DNA from: Breoghania corrubedonensis
Lineage (GTDB): Bacteria > Pseudomonadota > Alphaproteobacteria > Rhizobiales > Stappiaceae
NCBI RefSeq assembly: GCF_003053845.1
Contig: NZ_QAYG01000002.1
Coordinates: 186,001-250,000, forward strand
DNA length: 64,000 nucleotides
Direction of reading: 5' to 3'
Shown here: positions 55,997 to 64,000 of the stretch, one piece after another
How the letters are laid out: each line of letters starts with the position of its first letter
Position numbering within the stretch: the stretch's first letter is position 1
Made by a program: the position numbers and the translations under genes
The notes under the pieces: generated by a model
The model's database searches: none
Told to the model about the DNA's origin: nothing
What the model saw: only the letters and a program-made list of their open reading frames with translations

Positions 55997-56676
55997 GCGA
56001 CTTCCTCCGCATGCCAGCCGAACCGGCGGCCAAGCTCCGGCACCAGATCGGCGAAGTCCTCGAGAATGACGGCGGCCCCCGCCTGCGTGAGAAGCGGACG
56101 GTCGTGATAGCCCCAGGAAACCCCTAGCCCTGTCACGCCCGCGTTCTTCGCCATCTCCATGTCGTAGCTCGTATCGCCGATCATGACGGTGTTCTGCGGC
56201 CTAACCCCGGTTTCCTCCATCGCCTGGAGGATCATGCCCGGATGCGGCTTGGACGGTGCGCGGTCGGCGGTCTGCACGCTCACGAAACGGCCGTGCAGGT
56301 CATGCACCTGCACCATGTGCTCGACCCCGCGATAGGCTTTGCCGGTCGCGACTCCCAGCAGCACGTCGTCGCGCGCATGAAGCATCTCGATCGCGGCCCG
56401 CGCACCGGGATATAGCGGATCCTGCCCGCCACCGGCCTTGCGTTCGGCGATCTTGGAGGCGCGATAGGCATCCGCCATTTCCTGAACGAGATGGCGCTCC
56501 GCATCGCCGACCAGCCGGTCGATCGCGATCTCGAGCGACAACCCGACAATGCCGAGGCAGGCCGCGCGCGGCGGCGGCGCCAGCCCCACCGCGGAAAATG
56601 CCGCTTCCATGCCGGAAACGATCGTGTCCTGACTGTCGATGAGCGTGCCGTCGCAATCGAAGAGTATGAGATACAT
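55993..56676 (-). CDS. HAD-family phosphatase
   Basis: A 227-residue hydrolase with nucleophile D7 in FDCDGTLIDSQ, motif II VATGKAYRGVEH, motif III PSKPHPGM and motif IV MIGDTSYDMEMAKNAGV. It belongs to the phosphoglycolate phosphatase-like group. In many alphaproteobacteria this gene stands between an rluC-type gene and ATP12; here the ATP12 link is kept (4-bp overlap). The start at 56676 is preferred to an in-frame ATG nine codons upstream. Confidence 0.88.
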   Translation of the reverse strand: MYLILFDCDGTLIDSQDTIVSGMEAAFSAVGLAPPPRAACLGIVGLSLEIAIDRLVGDAERHLVQEMADAYRASKIAERKAGGGQDPLYPGARAAIEMLHARDDVLLGVATGKAYRGVEHMVQVHDLHGRFVSVQTADRAPSKPHPGMILQAMEETGVRPQNTVMIGDTSYDMEMAKNAGVTGLGVSWGYHDRPLLTQAGAAVILEDFADLVPELGRRFGWHAEEVA

Positions 56677-56997
56677 GGGCCGCGTGTACCGGTTCCGTTC
56701 CATTGGGCCACGATGTGGCGGGTTTTGGAGACAGGGTCAAGAGTGCCGTGCCAGGCATAGACCGGCTACTCCGCCCGCACCTGATCGGACCACGCGTAAA
56801 GATGCAGCTTGTATTGTGGAAAAAAAGGCCCTATGTTGCGCCTTACCGATATTTGGCCAAGTTGGCTCGCAAACGCCCATTCCATGACTGGCGCGCTACC
56901 GTTTCAGACTTTTTCAAAATCGACAGCTGAGCGTTGACGGGGCGCAAATGTCTTGCGCGCCGAGACAGCGCATATCTAGTCTTGGAAGGACTATACT

Positions 56998-57207
56998 ATG
57001 ACTACGGGCACCGTTAAGTTTTACAATGGCCAGAAGGGCTTTGGTTTCATTCAGCCGGACGGCGGCGAAAAGGACGTTTTCGTCCACGCCACGGCTCTTG
57101 AGCGCGCCGGGATCTCCGATCTGCGCGAAGGCCAGAAGGTTTCCTTCAGCACCGAAGTCGATTCCCGCTCCGGCAAGACTGCCGTCAGCACGATCGAACT
57201 CGCCTGA
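56998..57207 (+). CDS. Cold-shock domain protein
   Basis: A 69-residue CspA-like protein. RNA-binding motifs RNP1 (KGFGFIQ) and RNP2 (VFVHATAL) are intact. Such proteins melt RNA secondary structure and act as RNA chaperones. GGAAGGA stands about 10 bp before the start. The gene is preceded by about 60-70 bp of probable 5' UTR and followed by a strong terminator, so it is monocistronic. Confidence 0.96.
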   Translation: MTTGTVKFYNGQKGFGFIQPDGGEKDVFVHATALERAGISDLREGQKVSFSTEVDSRSGKTAVSTIELA

Positions 57208-57240
57208 GTTTGCGCCAGGCCCCAAGGCCTGCAACGCAGA

Positions 57241-57273
57241 AAGCCGCGACCTCCGGGTCGCGGCTTTTTTTAT
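57241..57273 (+). terminator. Strong rho-independent terminator after csp
   Basis: AAGCCGCGACC pairs with GGGTCGCGGCTT around TCC and is followed by a run of seven T. Confidence 0.92.
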
Positions 57274-57539
57274 GCCTGAATGGCGGGCATGGCACCTGGG
57301 CAAGCCGCATCCCTCGCCCTTGAAGGGAGCGATCAAGGGCGGCAGGCCCCTTGCCAGATATGGTGCCGGCGCCGACAAGCTCCGCCGAGCAGATGGCTGC
57401 TCACAGCAGTTGGGCTCTCGCAGAAATCCGCGAGCGCCCTTGCGTCCCAGATGACAGCTTTGCGGACAAAGCGGTCATGCTGTTGCGTCTTCCGGTCTGC
57501 CCGTTACAGTCCATGAGAACGGCATACGGAGGTGGATCA

Positions 57540-57926
57540 GTGACGCGAGAGGAGATCATAGAGTCCTACCGGGCATATATCGCATGCTTGAACAGACAGG
57601 ACTGGCAGGATCTCCATCACTATGTTGCCGACCAGGTGGAATACAACGGCGCCACAATCGGGCTCGACGGCTACCGAGACATGCTCGTTGCGGATTTCCG
57701 TGCGATTCCCGATCTCTCCTTCAATATCGCGGTTCTTGTCTGCGACCCGCCGATGATTGCCAGCAGGCTCGCATTCGACTGCACGCCGGTGGGCCAGCTC
57801 TTCGGTTTGCCGGTGAACGGAACGCAAGTCCGTTTCGATGAGAACGTCTTCTACGAATTTGGCGAGGGCAAGATCCGGAGGGTCTGGTCCGTCATCGACA
57901 AGTCAAGCATAGCCGCTCAAATCTGA
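57540..57926 (+). CDS. SnoaL-like protein (predicted ester cyclase family)
   Basis: A 128-residue protein of the SnoaL/NTF2-like fold: YRAYIACLNRQDWQDLHHYV, then GLDGYRDMLVADFRAIPDLSF and GQLFGLPVNGTQVRFDENVF. The GTG at 57540 is chosen because GGAGGT lies 6 bp upstream; the upstream in-frame ATG would precede this site. No gene partner is obvious. The reaction is unknown. Confidence 0.78.
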   Translation: MTREEIIESYRAYIACLNRQDWQDLHHYVADQVEYNGATIGLDGYRDMLVADFRAIPDLSFNIAVLVCDPPMIASRLAFDCTPVGQLFGLPVNGTQVRFDENVFYEFGEGKIRRVWSVIDKSSIAAQI

Positions 57927-58313
57927 AAGTCCGCAGGACGCCACGGGCTCGAAGCCGATGTTGCTCGAGACTGGGTGCGAGACTGGCCGCGCCCCTCAAC
58001 GCACAACACATCTGGTAAGGGCTTGCAGGGGTAGCGGTCCCCTCGCTTGCTCCGAACCTGCCGCCTTCCCCCCACCCGTACGGCCGAAGAGGCCGCCCGA
58101 CCTCCCCTCAAGGGGGAGGCTGACCGTGGGGCTCACTCCGTTCGCGGGTCTGCACCCGCACAATATCTGCCGCCGAGTGCCGGATGGGCCACATCCGCAG
58201 GATGACTTTATCGTGTTGTTCTATCTACAAATTCCACAACACACATAACGTCATCCTGAGGAGCCCGCGCAAGCGGGCGTCTCGAAGGATGGGCCGCGCG
58301 CGACCTCCCCCCA
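57927..58313. repeat. 387-bp gap filled by palindromic repeat elements
   Basis: A hairpin CCTCCCC/GGGGAGG at 58101-58119 stands in a purine-pyrimidine skewed stretch. A longer imperfect palindrome spans 58252-58291: outer arms CATCCT/AGGATG enclose a perfect GCCCGC/GCGGGC stem around GCAA. Elements with this rhizobial look recur in intergenic regions. No gene is seen. Confidence 0.6.
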
Positions 58314-60500
58314 TCAACTCGCGTTCTGCGGCAACGCGTAGACCACCAGATAGTCGCCCACAGGCGTTTCCATAAAGTGGTGGCCGCCGGCGGAAATGGC
58401 GAGATACTGCCGGCCGTCGACCTCATAGGTCATCGGCGTCGCCTGCCCGCCGGCCGGCAGCTGGTCCTGCCAGACGACCTTGCCCGTCTTGACGTCGATC
58501 GCGCGGATCAGATCGTCCGTGGCCGCAGCCACGAAGACGAGCCCGCCCGCCGTCGTCAGCGGTCCGCCATTGTTGGGCGTGCCGATGGTCAACGGCAGCC
58601 GGCTCGCGATGCCGAAGGGGCCGTTGCGCAGGGCCTCGCCCAGCGGCTCGTCCCAGAGCGTCTCGCCGCTCGCCAGGTCGATTGCCGTGATCCCGCCATA
58701 GGGAGGCTCGGTGCACGGCATGCCGGTCAGGCTCGACCGCCAGCCGGCGTTGACGTCGATGGCATAGGGCGCGCCCGCCTGCGGGTCGCCCGCGCCTTCC
58801 GCCTTGGCCGGAATGGAGCCGTTGTCTTCCTTTGCCCGCTCGTTGATGGGTTTCAGCCCCATCTCGTCCGCCTTCTTGCGCGCAATGAGCCGGTTGTAGT
58901 TCGGAACGTCGTTGTAGTTGGCGATCAGGATGCCATTCTTCGGATCGACCGACACGCTGCCCCAGTCCGAGCCGCCATTGTAGCCGGGATACTGGATCCA
59001 CGGCTTGTCGGCGCTGGGCGGCGTGAAGAAGCCGTCATAGTTCGCCCGGCGGAACTGGATGCGGCACCAAAGCTGGTCGAGCGGCGTCGCGCCCCACATG
59101 TCCTTTTCCGTCAGCCTCTTCTTGCGAAGCGTGTGATAGGCGGAGGTCGGCTGCGTCGGCGACAGGTTCTCCGGCTCCACCCCGCCCGAAGGCGCATCGA
59201 CGGACTTCACGGGGAAGAGCGATTCCCCCGTGCGCCGGTCGAGGATATAGAGATCGCCCTGCTTCGAAGGCAGGATCACTGCCGGAACCTTGCCCTTGTC
59301 GGTCGGGAAATCGACGAGCGTCGGCTGCGAGCCCAGATCGTAGTCCCACAGGTCGTAGTGGACGGTCTGGAAGTGCCAGGCCGGCTTGCCGGTGGTGACA
59401 TCCAGCGCGACGAGCGAGGTCGCCCACTCGTTCTCCGCATCCGAACGGTTGCCGCCGTAATAGTCGACGGAGGAATTGCCGAGCGGCAGGTAGACGAGGC
59501 CGAGCTTTTCGTCGCCCACCGGCGCCGTCCACATGTTGGGCGTACCGCGCGTGTAGGTCTCACCATCCGCCGGCTCGCCGGTCAGCTCCGGGTTGGCGAG
59601 GTCCCACGCCCAGGCGAGCTTGCCGGTCACCGCGTCATAGCCGCGAATGACACCGGAGGGCGCATCTTCCGCCTCCCCGTCCTTCACCTGCGCGCCGGTG
59701 ACGATCACCCCGCGCACGATGGCCGGCGGGGCCGTCACCGCATACCAGCCGGGCACCTTGTTGCCGATGCCGTCCCACAGCGAAACCGCGCCGTTATCGC
59801 CGAAATCCTCGCAAGGTTCGCCGGTCTTCGCATCCACCGCGATCAGCCGGGCATCGAGCGTGCCCTCGATGATCCGCGTCTTGCAGGCGGCTGCGTCGCC
59901 GGCCTGCGGGTTGACGTAATAGGCCACGCCCCGGCAGCTCGCGCTGTAGGGAATGGCGTCGTCGGAGACCTTCGGATCATACCGCCAGTTCTCCTTGCCC
60001 GTGGCGGCATCGACCGAGATCAGGATGTTTTCGGCCGAGCACATGTAGAGCGAATGGCCGACCTTCAAGGGCGTGCCCTCCCAGGCGTACTTGCCCTTGG
60101 CCCGCTCGCTCGGCATGTCGCCGGTGCGGTAGACGAAGGCACGCTCCAGATTGCCGACATTGCCCGTGTTGATCTGGTCGAGCGGCGAATAGCGCTGTGC
60201 CTTCGGCCCGCCGCCATAATAGGGCCAGTCGGCGCCGACGGCCTGTGTCGCCTGAGGCTGGCTGCGGTCCGTGCCGATATCGGCCGTTTCCGCAGCCCCA
60301 CTCTCGCCGGCGGCGCCGGGCGAGACGGCAGGACGCTCACCATCCTCATCGGCGGGAACCGGGGGAAGCTGGGATTGCGCGGTGGTCGGTTCGTCTTGAA
60401 CCGGGTCGGATGAGGTTTGCTGGGCAAGGACGGCCGGGACTGCGCTGACGCAGCCGAGGCCGAGCGCGAGTGTCAATGTCGCGAGGTGTCTGGATGCCAT
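58314..60500 (-). CDS. PQQ-dependent dehydrogenase, catalytic subunit (SldA-like)
   Basis: A 728-residue eight-bladed PQQ propeller exported by a signal peptide (1-26). Residues 27-88 are a Pro/Glu/Gln-rich linker. Then DWPYYGGGPKAQRYSPLDQI opens the catalytic domain, with the glucose/quinate/polyol dehydrogenase markers GTPNMWTAPVGDE, HFQTVHYDLWDYDLGSQPTL and GWRSSLTGMPCTEPPYGGIT. It should oxidise a polyol or sugar at the periplasmic side and pass electrons to quinone. The upstream partner gene encodes the membrane anchor separately. No PQQ synthesis genes are in the window. Confidence 0.88.
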   Translation of the reverse strand: MASRHLATLTLALGLGCVSAVPAVLAQQTSSDPVQDEPTTAQSQLPPVPADEDGERPAVSPGAAGESGAAETADIGTDRSQPQATQAVGADWPYYGGGPKAQRYSPLDQINTGNVGNLERAFVYRTGDMPSERAKGKYAWEGTPLKVGHSLYMCSAENILISVDAATGKENWRYDPKVSDDAIPYSASCRGVAYYVNPQAGDAAACKTRIIEGTLDARLIAVDAKTGEPCEDFGDNGAVSLWDGIGNKVPGWYAVTAPPAIVRGVIVTGAQVKDGEAEDAPSGVIRGYDAVTGKLAWAWDLANPELTGEPADGETYTRGTPNMWTAPVGDEKLGLVYLPLGNSSVDYYGGNRSDAENEWATSLVALDVTTGKPAWHFQTVHYDLWDYDLGSQPTLVDFPTDKGKVPAVILPSKQGDLYILDRRTGESLFPVKSVDAPSGGVEPENLSPTQPTSAYHTLRKKRLTEKDMWGATPLDQLWCRIQFRRANYDGFFTPPSADKPWIQYPGYNGGSDWGSVSVDPKNGILIANYNDVPNYNRLIARKKADEMGLKPINERAKEDNGSIPAKAEGAGDPQAGAPYAIDVNAGWRSSLTGMPCTEPPYGGITAIDLASGETLWDEPLGEALRNGPFGIASRLPLTIGTPNNGGPLTTAGGLVFVAAATDDLIRAIDVKTGKVVWQDQLPAGGQATPMTYEVDGRQYLAISAGGHHFMETPVGDYLVVYALPQNAS

Positions 60501-60556
60501 GGGTCACGGCTCCTTCCGCTGTCGTTCCAAAGTTGAGGTTTTCTGTCCGGGTCGGC

Positions 60557-60946
60557 TCAGTCGTTCTCGGCGCGCTTCAAAACCGGAATGGTCGCCGCGA
60601 CGAGCAGGAGCACGATTGTCGGCGCGAGCAGACGCGGAAGCTGCGCCCACCAGTCGAAACCGACCTCCCAGAAGGCCCACACAAGCGTGCCGAGCCAGGT
60701 AACGAGATAAATCGAAAAGGCCGCCATCGACGTTCGGAAAAGAAAGATCGACGTCGCCAGCAGGCCGACGCCGGAAATCGCGTAATAGTATGACCCGCCA
60801 AGCGCGATCAGCCATACGCCGCCGGCGAAGATCGCCAGCCCGAACGCGAGCAGCACCACGGCAAGCGCCATGGTGAGCCAGTAGCCGATCCCGTGCTCGG
60901 ATCGTTCATGTTCGTGGGGGTGAGTGGAATAGGTTGCAGTGGTCAT
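60557..60946 (-). CDS. Membrane anchor of PQQ dehydrogenase (SldB-like)
   Basis: A 129-residue protein with about five helices, equivalent to the N-terminal membrane domain of quinoprotein glucose dehydrogenase. Recognisable are FAGGVWLIALGGSYYYAISG and TLVWAFWEVGFDWWAQLPRL, which form the ubiquinone-site region in such anchors. The N-terminus is His-rich (HPHEHERSEHG). It lies 56 bp upstream of the catalytic gene on the same strand, the order sldB-sldA of Gluconobacter polyol dehydrogenase. The start has GGGAG upstream. Confidence 0.85.
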   Translation of the reverse strand: MTTATYSTHPHEHERSEHGIGYWLTMALAVVLLAFGLAIFAGGVWLIALGGSYYYAISGVGLLATSIFLFRTSMAAFSIYLVTWLGTLVWAFWEVGFDWWAQLPRLLAPTIVLLLVAATIPVLKRAEND

Positions 60947-61334
60947 CGGAAAGCTCCCTTCGTCTGCCGTGAAGCGCGGCAAGCGATGCCCTGCTTCATT
61001 TCCGGCCAAACGCGTAAGCTCTCCGGAGGCTGTGTCGCCCCTCCCTCCGGATCGTCCAACGTCAGTGCCTCGCCGTGTTCGGCGGGCCGTCATACAAGGC
61101 GCATCACAAACATGAGGCGCAACATGGCGTTTCGTCTGGCTGGCTCGTTCCCGATGCAGGTCATCGCGAATTCTTGCAGCATGCGAGGCCAACGTGCGCC
61201 GGCGCCTTTCGTTCCACAATCCGGCCACACGATCTTCAAGATCATGCCGGCGGCGTGACGAACCGCGACTGGACAGCCGCACCCTCGCCGCCTATGGCTG
61301 GGGGCGGACCACGTCACCAACAGGGCGGAGAATC
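60947..61334. other. 388-bp interval without a recognised gene
   Basis: It must include the promoter of the PQQ dehydrogenase operon. No clear hexamers, operator or frame with similarity was seen. Confidence 0.45.
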
Positions 61335-61496
61335 GTGACCAAGGCCATCGCACTGTTCTTCGTGCTCGTCGCACTCATCCAGTTCATCCGCCCCATCGGC
61401 TGGCCGGGTCTCACCCGTCGCAAGGACGCCTGGAAACTGGTTATTGCCGGCTTCGTGTTTTCGGTCGTTGTGGTGGGCTGGTCGCTGACGCGGTAG
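61335..61496 (+). CDS. Small two-helix membrane protein, unknown function
   Basis: A 53-residue protein starting at GTG 61335 with GGCGGAG upstream. Helix 1 is AIALFFVLVALIQFI, a short basic loop RPIGWPGLTRRKDAWK follows, then LVIAGFVFSVVVVGWSL. Small proteins with the loop IRPIGWPGLTRRKDAWK-like pattern are widespread in Rhizobiales. The upstream frame is not conserved. Confidence 0.7.
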   Translation: MTKAIALFFVLVALIQFIRPIGWPGLTRRKDAWKLVIAGFVFSVVVVGWSLTR

Positions 61497-61554
61497 GCGC
61501 TGAGCGGCAGGCACGCGGGGCGCGCACATGCCGTTGGAGACGCGCCCTCCCGGA

Positions 61555-62547
61555 TCACACTTCCGCTTCGTCGTCTTCGGGATCGTAATCGGAGGTATCG
61601 AAGCCGAGCAGGTTCCACGACTGCTGCATGTGCGGCGGCAGCGGCGCGGTCACATCAAGCTTTCCGCTGCGCGTGGGGTGCGGAATGATGATGCGGCGGG
61701 CCAGCAGGTGCAGCTTTTTCTGCATTCCGCCGGGAAGTTCCCAGTTCTCGATGTCGAAATACTTCGGATCGCCGAGGATCGGATGGCCGATATGGGCGGT
61801 GTGGGCGCGCAGCTGGTGGGTACGGCCGGTCACCGGCTTCAGGCTCAGCCAGGCGAGATTCTGGCCGGCATTGTCGACAACGGAATAGTAGGTCATCGCG
61901 TGCTGGGCGTCGTCCTCGCCATGACGGACGATGGCCATTTTCTCGCCGCCCTCCTCTTTGGCCAGATAGGTCGAGATCTTGCCCTGGCGCGGCTTCGGCA
62001 CGCCCTTGACCAGCGCCCAGTAGACCTTGCGCGCCGAACGCGAGCGGAAGGCTTTCGTCAGTGCCTGCGCGGACTTGCGCGATTTGGCAACGATCAGGCA
62101 GCCGGCGGTGTCCTTGTCGAGCCGGTGAACGAGGCGCGGCTTGTCGCCCGACTTGTCTGCGAACGCGTTCAGCATGCCGTCGATGTGCCGGGTGGTGCCC
62201 GACCCGCCCTGAACCGCGAGGCCGGCCGGTTTGTTCAGCACCATCAAGTCCTTGTCCTCATAGAGGACCATCGCCTCGATGGCCGAGCGGTCGTCGTTGG
62301 AGACCTTTTTCGGCGCCTGTTTCTCGATCTTCTTGGGATCGACGCCGAGCGGCGGAATGCGGATCTTCTGGCCCGCCGCCACCCGCGTGTCGGTCTTGGC
62401 GCGGCCGCCGTCGACGCGCACCTGGCCGGTCCTGACGAGCTTCTGCAACTGGCCGAAGCCGAGACCGGGGAAGTGGCTCTTGAACCACCGGTCGAGGCGC
62501 ATTCCGGCCTCGTCTGACGTCACGGTGCGGGTTTCGATGCCGCTCAT
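61555..62547 (-). CDS. rluC: RluA-family 23S rRNA pseudouridine synthase (RluC-like)
   Basis: A 330-residue pseudouridine synthase: N-terminal S4 domain (MRLDRWFKSHFPGLGFGQLQ), then the catalytic domain with D144 in HRLDKDTAGCLIVAK and the C-terminal GRTHQLRAHTAHIGHPILGD. It isomerises uridine in 23S rRNA. It is separated from the HAD-ATP12 pair by 4.9 kb of other genes. Confidence 0.93.
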   Translation of the reverse strand: MSGIETRTVTSDEAGMRLDRWFKSHFPGLGFGQLQKLVRTGQVRVDGGRAKTDTRVAAGQKIRIPPLGVDPKKIEKQAPKKVSNDDRSAIEAMVLYEDKDLMVLNKPAGLAVQGGSGTTRHIDGMLNAFADKSGDKPRLVHRLDKDTAGCLIVAKSRKSAQALTKAFRSRSARKVYWALVKGVPKPRQGKISTYLAKEEGGEKMAIVRHGEDDAQHAMTYYSVVDNAGQNLAWLSLKPVTGRTHQLRAHTAHIGHPILGDPKYFDIENWELPGGMQKKLHLLARRIIIPHPTRSGKLDVTAPLPPHMQQSWNLLGFDTSDYDPEDDEAEV

Positions 62548-62638
62548 TTTTGGCGCTTTCGCTGGCGTTGGATGTGTCGCGCCTTATAGCGTCAGCGGGC
62601 CGGGAAAGCCATTCCCGCATCACGAGAATTCGTGAAGA

Positions 62639-63142
62639 TCAGGCCGGCTTGAACGTCATCGCCACGCCGTTGATGCAATGACGCTTGCCGGTCGGCGGCG
62701 GACCGTCGTCGAACACATGGCCGAGATGGCCCCCGCAGCGGCTGCAATGCTCCTCGGTGCGGGGAAAGATGAGCATGTAATCGCTCTTGAAGGCGACCGC
62801 CTCCGGCAGCGTGCGGGTGAAGCTCGGCCAGCCCGTGCCGCTGTCGAACTTGTCGGCGGAGGCGAACACCGCCTGGTCGCAGCCGGCGCAATGAAAGGTG
62901 CCTTCGCGCTTCTCGTCATTGAGCGGCGAGGAGAAGGCGCGCTCCGTCGCCTCTTCGCGCAGGACGGCAAACTGCTGGTCCGTCAGGAGCTTGCGCCATT
63001 CCTCTTTAGAATGGGAAACCTTGAAGGCCTCTCCCGTCTTGGCGTTTACCTGAAAATAGGTGCCGCCCGCGAGACCGCCGGCAAGCACGATGGCGGCCCC
63101 GCCAAAGAGCATCCTCCGCCTGCTGATCGTTGCGCTCGCCAT
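62639..63142 (-). CDS. msrB: Tat-exported peptide-methionine (R)-S-oxide reductase MsrB
   Basis: A 167-residue MsrB. A twin-arginine signal (SRRRMLFGG, then a hydrophobic run to about residue 30) indicates export to the periplasm. Zinc cysteines are C85, C88, C133 and C136; catalytic C156 lies in RHCINGVAM. It reduces methionine-R-sulfoxide in proteins. The cytoplasmic form is missing from the window. A tandem 14-bp duplication stands 53 bp upstream of its start. Confidence 0.92.
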   Translation of the reverse strand: MASATISRRRMLFGGAAIVLAGGLAGGTYFQVNAKTGEAFKVSHSKEEWRKLLTDQQFAVLREEATERAFSSPLNDEKREGTFHCAGCDQAVFASADKFDSGTGWPSFTRTLPEAVAFKSDYMLIFPRTEEHCSRCGGHLGHVFDDGPPPTGKRHCINGVAMTFKPA

Positions 63143-63689
63143 GGCTTCCTCCTGATCGCTGTCGTGGCGGGGAAAAATCGCCCCCTGACCACATGATACA
63201 TAGCGCCCGATACATAGCGCCCAGGGGCCGCCGCGTCATTGCCCGGACCAGGCCAGGCAGGTCACTTCACGCTCCTCCCGCTACAACTTCTCTTGACCGC
63301 ACCGTGAGCCGGCCATGGCCTGCCTGCACCATCGCGCCCAACGGCGGGGATAAACCGTAATCGGCCCGAATCCGCGCTTTTTTACGTTTTGAATCGCGAC
63401 TGATTTTTCTCGAATTTCATCGAATTTCATCGAATTCGGGCAAATGACGACACATCTTCAAACAATCGGCGAAGAGGCGGAACTTGTCCCCGCGCGCCCT
63501 TCACGACGGCTCTTCACGTCCATCGGGAGGGTCCCCGATGGCACGCTTAAACCTTGCGCGAGGCTTCGCGGGAGTGGATGCTTTGCCGCAACGTCTCGCC
63601 GGTTATCCCCGACCGGACAACGGCGGCAAAAACCGCACCGGCCCAACGCGCGAACAAGCGGGCGGCAAACGGATGGCAGGAAGCATTTC
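63143..63689. other. 547-bp gap with repeats
   Basis: GATACATAGCGCCC occurs twice in tandem (63195-63208 and 63209-63222). A half palindromic element GTCATTGCCCGG is at 63235-63246. CGAATTTCAT is repeated 2.6 times at 63411-63436 in an A/T-rich stretch. No gene is recognised; the frames here are low-complexity. Confidence 0.5.
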
Positions 63690-64000
63690 ATGAAGGAGAT
63701 CGAACTGCGGCTGGCGCTGGTGCTTTATGGCGGCGTGTCGCTGGCGATCTACATGCACGGTGTCTCGCGCGAGGTGCTGGCGCTGGTGCGCGCCTCCAGC
63801 GCCCACGCACGCGCCCGGCAATCGGCCGAGAGCGACCCGCCAAGCCACCCGCCAGCCCACCCGTCAGACAATCCGCCGCGCCCGTCCTCGCCGGTCGAGG
63901 TCGCGTGGGAGAAGGTTTTCGCCGCGCTGTCGGAAACGGTGGAGCTGCGTGTCGTGGTCGATGCGATATCCGGTGCGTCGGCCGGCGGCGTCAACGGCAT
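63690..64000 (+). CDS. Patatin-like phospholipase family protein, N-terminal part
   Basis: The frame starts at 63690 (AGGAAG upstream) and runs off the end. Visible are LRLALVLYGGVSLAIYMHGVSREVL, an extended acid/Pro-rich loop, and SGASAGGVNG, the GxSxG nucleophile motif of patatins. It matches the large patatin-related proteins of this class. The Asp of the catalytic dyad lies beyond the window. Confidence 0.82.
   Translation, partial: MKEIELRLALVLYGGVSLAIYMHGVSREVLALVRASSAHARARQSAESDPPSHPPAHPSDNPPRPSSPVEVAWEKVFAALSETVELRVVVDAISGASAGGVNG

Noticed and set aside
58377-60413. A 678-codon frame opposite the PQQ dehydrogenase
   Set aside because: The PQQ propeller motifs on the minus strand are unmistakable; the antisense frame is a codon-bias shadow.
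63484-63693. A 69-codon frame just before the patatin-like gene
   Set aside because: It has no similarity, overlaps the start of the next gene and reads as low-complexity.

Overview
The window looks like ordinary chromosome of a high-GC alphaproteobacterium, most probably of the order Hyphomicrobiales (Rhizobiales). The signs are an EipB (DUF1849) envelope protein, a DUF1489 protein, a clpS-clpA block beside a phasin gene, ATP12, an Anbu peptidase operon and a PhaR-type operator. The gene style suggests a Stappiaceae-like marine or soil heterotroph, but genus cannot be fixed from sequence reading alone. There is no rRNA, transposase, integrase, prophage or CRISPR array. One tRNA gene (Leu, anticodon GAG) is present.

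Layout. 1-6.8 kb: end of dinB, eipB, a RidA protein, a glycerophosphodiesterase, a FemAB-like acyltransferase carrying an in-frame 21-bp minisatellite, a HIT protein, azlCD and a small P-loop kinase. 6.8-14.3 kb: clpA/clpS, a gene-poor gap, a phasin under a probable PhaR operator, a SPOR-tailed D,D-carboxypeptidase, and a DnaJ/VWA pair. 14.4-33 kb: panC, then leucine catabolism genes in the order ivd, mccB, mccA on the minus strand, spread over 16 kb and separated by a persulfide-detoxification locus, a two-component pair, GST, rhodanese, a clpP paralogue, a heme-ligand-less globin and a diguanylate cyclase. 33-49.5 kb: mgtE, tRNA-Leu, an orphan FliN-like protein, lipB, acylphosphatase, the propionyl-CoA carboxylase genes pccA and pccB (8.3 kb apart), a CHASE4-like GGDEF protein, a CDF metal exporter, lrgAB, folB and an EnvZ/OmpR-type pair. 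49.7-54.2 kb: the Anbu operon (ATP-grasp, a candidate 55-codon bridging ORF, alpha-E protein, transglutaminase, Anbu). 54.2-64 kb: SDR, ATP12, HAD phosphatase, cold-shock protein, SnoaL-like protein, a two-gene PQQ dehydrogenase of SldA/SldB type, rluC-like pseudouridine synthase, a Tat-exported MsrB and the start of a patatin-like gene.

How the genes work together. Two biotin-dependent acyl-CoA carboxylases plus isovaleryl-CoA dehydrogenase indicate branched-chain amino acid and odd-chain catabolism. The phasin and its operator indicate polyhydroxyalkanoate storage. The ArsR-type regulator with two cysteines 66 residues apart, next to a sulfur-dioxygenase-like hydrolase, a rhodanese and a TauE/SafE exporter, forms a sulfide/persulfide response module. 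No wholly new system is demonstrated. The most unusual items are the minisatellite in the FemAB-like gene, the globin lacking its proximal histidine, the small ORF exactly bridging two genes of the Anbu operon, the frameshifted PaaI thioesterase, and the dispersed leucine operon.
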